DNA of 7,441 bases from Anaerolineaceae bacterium UBA3924. Its GTDB lineage: Bacteria; Chloroflexota; Anaerolineae; Anaerolineales; Anaerolineaceae. Where the stretch lies: assembly GCA_002385985.1 (NCBI GenBank), contig DGEO01000034.1, forward strand, positions 30,578 to 38,018, read 5' to 3'. A model generated the notes under the pieces. The model saw nothing but the letters and a program-made list of their open reading frames with translations, was not told the origin of the DNA and ran no database searches. A program made the position numbers and the translations under genes. Shown piece by piece: positions 5,561 through 7,441 of this stretch (the stretch's first letter is position 1; the number at the start of each line of letters is the position of its first letter).

Positions 5561-7111
5561 TCAGGCGGGTTCGGTGGCGGTCAGGTCAGGGGGAGGTGCT
5601 GTTTCAGCGGGATCGGTCTCGGTCGGGTCGGGAAGGCTGGTTTCGGTTGATTCAGGCGGTTCAGTAACGGTCGGCTCAGGCGTTTCAGTCTCAACAGGCA
5701 TGGGAGTGTCGGTGAGGGTGGGTTCAGGAGGCTCGGTTTCCACTGGCGGTGTGGGATCATCCGGCTCGGGCGGCTCCGTGGTGGCGGGCGGCAGCGTGGT
5801 CGCCGCCATCAGGGTCTCGGTGGGTGACGGAGCGGCCGTGTTTGCCTCCGTAAATGTGGGCTCCGGGGTCGAAGTCGCCGAAGGGGTAAAGGACGGCTCG
5901 GGCGTGGATGTAGCCGAGGGCGTAAACGTTGAGGATGGCGCCTGTGTGAGCGTAGGCGACGGCGTCACCGTCCAGGTCGAAGTCGGCTCCGGAAGCGTGG
6001 GCGAGGGCGTCACGGTCCACGTCGGGGTCGGGCCGGTGGGCGAAACCGGCGGCGTCTGCGATGGGGTGGGTGTCAGCGTGGGGCTGGGCGTGCGCGATGG
6101 AGTCGGGGTGCGGCTGGCGGTCGGGGTCCGGCCGGGCGGCGGGCTGAGCGATGGGGTCAGCGTCACCGGCGGGGTGCCCGTACCCGCGGTGACCGAAACG
6201 GTCAGCGAGGCGGTCAGCGTCTGGCCGGGGAACACCGTGGCGGCCGGGAGCGTGTCGTTGGGCGTGATGGTGAGGGTAAGCGTCCCGGTAACCGATGGAC
6301 GGGCCGTGTTGGTGTCATCGGGCGGCTGGCTGGCCGTAGTTGACGGGCTGGCCGTGGCAGCCGGCCGGAACGGGCTCTGCGGGACGAGCGTCACCGGAGT
6401 GATCGGCACCTGCGGCGGCCCGCCGGCCATCACCGGCGAGGTCGGGGTGGCCACGGCGGGCACGTAGATCAGGTCGCCGGGGGTCAGCAGACGGCGGTCG
6501 CCCATGCAGTTGACCTGCTGCAGCATCTCGACCGGCACGTTGTAGGCCATGCTGAGCAGCATCAGCGAGTCGGTGGGGTTGACCTGGTACAGCGTCCACC
6601 CGTCGGGCATGGGGCAGGCGGACAGGGTGGGGTCGGGCGAGGAGGTCAGGGCCAGCAGCATTTCCAGCGGCAGCGGCGTGGGCGAGAGGCGGTCCGCCGG
6701 CTGGAAGGGGGTGTTGACCACTCCCCCGCCCCCGCCGGTGACCGGCAGGTTGTCCGGCAGGCCGAACCAGGAAAGCACCGTACCGGCAGCGCCGCTGACC
6801 AGCAGGGCCAGCACCAGCAGCGCCGCCAGCGCGCCGGCCCCCACGGCCAGACGCCGGCCGGTCACCCATCCGAAGGGCCGGGGGGAACGCGCGCGGGGCG
6901 CGGCGATCTGGCCGGGCAGGGGCGACAGCCCGGCCCGCACGTAGACCGGGCAGGCCCGGTAATTCTCGGTCAGGCAGGTGGTCTGCTGGTAGGAAAGCCG
7001 CACCGGAGCGACCGGGCGGGCATGATGGCAGTGGTTGTCTTCGGCGGGGAACTGCAGCGGAGTGTCGGGATCGTCCTTTAAACCAAGATACGGGCACGTG
7101 TAAGTGGCCAT
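5561..7111 (-). CDS. Transmembrane LysM-like protein with N-terminal Cys/His module and Pro/Thr-rich tail
   Basis: This 516-aa protein has four visible regions. Residues 1-57 form a compact module with C6, H27-C28-H29-H30, C46 and C54 (CPYLGL... and ...CPVY), suggesting a metal-binding fold. I associate similar modules with Anaerolineae proteins but know no name for it. Arg-rich residues 73-87 precede a transmembrane helix (about 88-108), which by the positive-inside rule places the module in the cytoplasm. Residues about 172-218 (GWTLYQV... to ...GDLIYVPA) match a LysM peptidoglycan-binding domain, with C166 and C202 nearby as a possible disulfide. From about 250 to the end the protein is Pro/Thr/Ser-rich, becoming acidic and Glu-rich near the C-terminus. 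It may connect the cell wall to a cytoplasmic sensor or scaffold, which is inference. The ATG has AAAGGA (7119-7124, complementary strand) seven bases upstream. TAGAAT (7178-7183, - strand) is a weak -10 candidate. Confidence 0.85.
   Translation of the reverse strand: MATYTCPYLGLKDDPDTPLQFPAEDNHCHHARPVAPVRLSYQQTTCLTENYRACPVYVRAGLSPLPGQIAAPRARSPRPFGWVTGRRLAVGAGALAALLVLALLVSGAAGTVLSWFGLPDNLPVTGGGGGVVNTPFQPADRLSPTPLPLEMLLALTSSPDPTLSACPMPDGWTLYQVNPTDSLMLLSMAYNVPVEMLQQVNCMGDRRLLTPGDLIYVPAVATPTSPVMAGGPPQVPITPVTLVPQSPFRPAATASPSTTASQPPDDTNTARPSVTGTLTLTITPNDTLPAATVFPGQTLTASLTVSVTAGTGTPPVTLTPSLSPPPGRTPTASRTPTPSRTPSPTLTPTPSQTPPVSPTGPTPTWTVTPSPTLPEPTSTWTVTPSPTLTQAPSSTFTPSATSTPEPSFTPSATSTPEPTFTEANTAAPSPTETLMAATTLPPATTEPPEPDDPTPPVETEPPEPTLTDTPMPVETETPEPTVTEPPESTETSLPDPTETDPAETAPPPDLTATEPA
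5855..5926 (-). repeat. Two tandem 36-bp units encoding FTPSATSTPEP(S/T)
   Basis: Residues 396-407 and 408-419 of the LysM-like protein are FTPSATSTPEPS and FTPSATSTPEPT, two adjacent 12-residue copies differing at the last position. They lie inside the Pro/Thr-rich tail, and a third copy decays after Phe420-Thr421. Confidence 0.85.
5930..6019 (-). repeat. Two tandem 45-bp-scale units encoding WTVTPSPTL-type repeats
   Basis: Residues 365-379 and 380-394 of the LysM-like protein both begin WTVTPSPTL and then diverge (PEPTST versus TQAPSS). They are adjacent to the 12-residue repeats and mark the tail as grown by local duplication. The two Trp residues are the only aromatic residues of that type in the tail. 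Confidence 0.75.
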
Positions 7112-7242
7112 GGAAAGGTCCTTTGCTACGGATAAGAAGGCTACCGGTGAAAGATAAAGCTCGCTGCGATTTCCCTGATTCTACAGGAGAAATTTCTTCC
7201 ATCTGCCGCAGGGCTCAATTACAGTCAGGTCCGGGGTTTCGG

Positions 7243-7441
7243 TCAGGGTTTTTTCGTGGGTCTGGGTTCTCTGGTCGGTTTGGGTTCTTTTGTGGGTCTG
7301 GGCTCCTTTGTCGGCTTGGGCTCATCCGTGGGATCAGGACCGCCGGGCGGGCCCGGATTGGCCGGCGGGCCGGTGTCCTCCGTTGGCTCAGGCTCGGGGG
7401 TCGGGTCCGGCTCCCGGGTGGGCTCCGGCTCTTTCGTGGGC
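7243..7441 (-). CDS. C-terminal fragment of an unknown protein with a charged Pro-rich repeat tail
   Basis: On the - strand a frame is open from the window edge (first full codon 7440-7438) to a TGA at 7245-7243, giving 65 residues. The sequence is almost entirely Pro, Thr, Glu, Lys and Arg: PTKEPEPTREP at the visible start, a Gly/Pro-rich middle (PGPPGGPDPT), then four hexapeptides of the form P(K/R)PT(K/R)(E/K) and a final KKP. No domain is visible, so the function is unknown; the body of the protein is outside the window. It is upstream of, and on the same strand as, the LysM-like gene with 131 bases between, so the two might be related surface proteins or cotranscribed. Repeat-driven low complexity makes the frame less certain than for the complete genes, but the alternative - strand frames do not show a comparable ordered repeat. 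Confidence 0.65.
   Translation of the reverse strand, partial: PTKEPEPTREPDPTPEPEPTEDTGPPANPGPPGGPDPTDEPKPTKEPRPTKEPKPTREPRPTKKP
7249..7320 (-). repeat. Four tandem 18-bp units encoding P(K/R)PT(K/R)(E/K)
   Basis: In protein order the units are PKPTKE (7320-7303), PRPTKE (7302-7285), PKPTRE (7284-7267) and PRPTKK (7266-7249). Lys and Arg alternate at position two, so at that level the repeat is a 36-bp dimer. Confidence 0.85.

Noticed and set aside
5508..6467. A Gly/Ser/Val-rich open frame on the + strand (SVSVGSG-type repeats)
   Set aside because: It is the mirror of the Pro/Thr-rich tail on the - strand, starts inside the nrfHA terminator's T run, and lacks a ribosome binding site. The - strand gene has a ribosome binding site, a transmembrane helix and a LysM-like domain.
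7114..7124. AAAGGTCCTTT palindrome over the ribosome binding site of the LysM-like gene
   Set aside because: The arms are only five bases with a one-base centre, so no RNA hairpin can form; it is probably chance overlap with an AAAGGA ribosome binding site.
6315..7202. A 295-codon - strand frame overlapping the LysM-like gene
   Set aside because: It is a +1-type shadow rich in Arg, Ala and Gly with no domain, and its start lies upstream in intergenic DNA.
7249..7320. Regular 18-bp repeats considered as a CRISPR-like array
   Set aside because: The units are contiguous with no spacers, the period is a multiple of three, and they encode a clean hexapeptide repeat.

Overview
The window looks like chromosomal DNA from a GC-rich bacterium, most likely a Chloroflexota member of the Anaerolineae type. 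This is an inference from several traits: high GC coding DNA with AT-rich promoters, secreted or membrane proteins with long Pro/Thr linkers, a LysM protein with an N-terminal cysteine cluster that I associate with this phylum, and a nitrite reductase held by a membrane anchor, as in cells without an outer membrane. No rRNA, tRNA, transposase, integrase, CRISPR array or phage gene is visible. No gene-free stretch exceeds 300 bases.

Layout. Positions 1-135 (+) are the C-terminal end of an unknown protein carrying three copies of a tryptophan-containing nonapeptide. It is followed 49 bases later by an eight-helix membrane protein with a coiled coil and a complete HD-GYP domain (185-1636, +), a predicted cyclic-di-GMP phosphodiesterase. 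A 12-bp hairpin (1669-1702) separates it from a convergent lipoprotein alpha/beta hydrolase (1708-2910, -). A divergent intergenic region (2911-3128) holds back-to-back -10 elements and, on the + side, a leader that can form two mutually exclusive hairpins ahead of a 120-aa three-helix membrane protein (3129-3491, +).

After an AT-rich promoter block comes the best-defined system: nrfH (3623-4150) and nrfA (4154-5449), the tetraheme quinol dehydrogenase and pentaheme nitrite reductase of dissimilatory nitrite reduction to ammonium. They are 3 bases apart and end in a strong terminator (5479-5509). NrfH takes electrons from membrane quinol and passes them to NrfA on the outer face, which reduces nitrite to ammonium. 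All recognisable NrfA active-site and calcium-site residues are present.

Convergent to nrfHA is a 516-aa single-pass protein (5561-7111, -): an N-terminal Cys/His module, a transmembrane helix, a LysM-like domain and a roughly 265-residue Pro/Thr-rich tail. Upstream of it lies the end of another gene (7243-7441, -) with a charged Pro-rich hexapeptide-repeat tail.

I see no wholly new multigene system. The items most worth checking are the alternative-hairpin leader at 3036-3082, the near-identical GCTAC(A/G)AT promoter octamer at three gene starts, the cysteine-module/LysM transmembrane protein, and the tryptophan nonapeptide repeat next to the HD-GYP gene.
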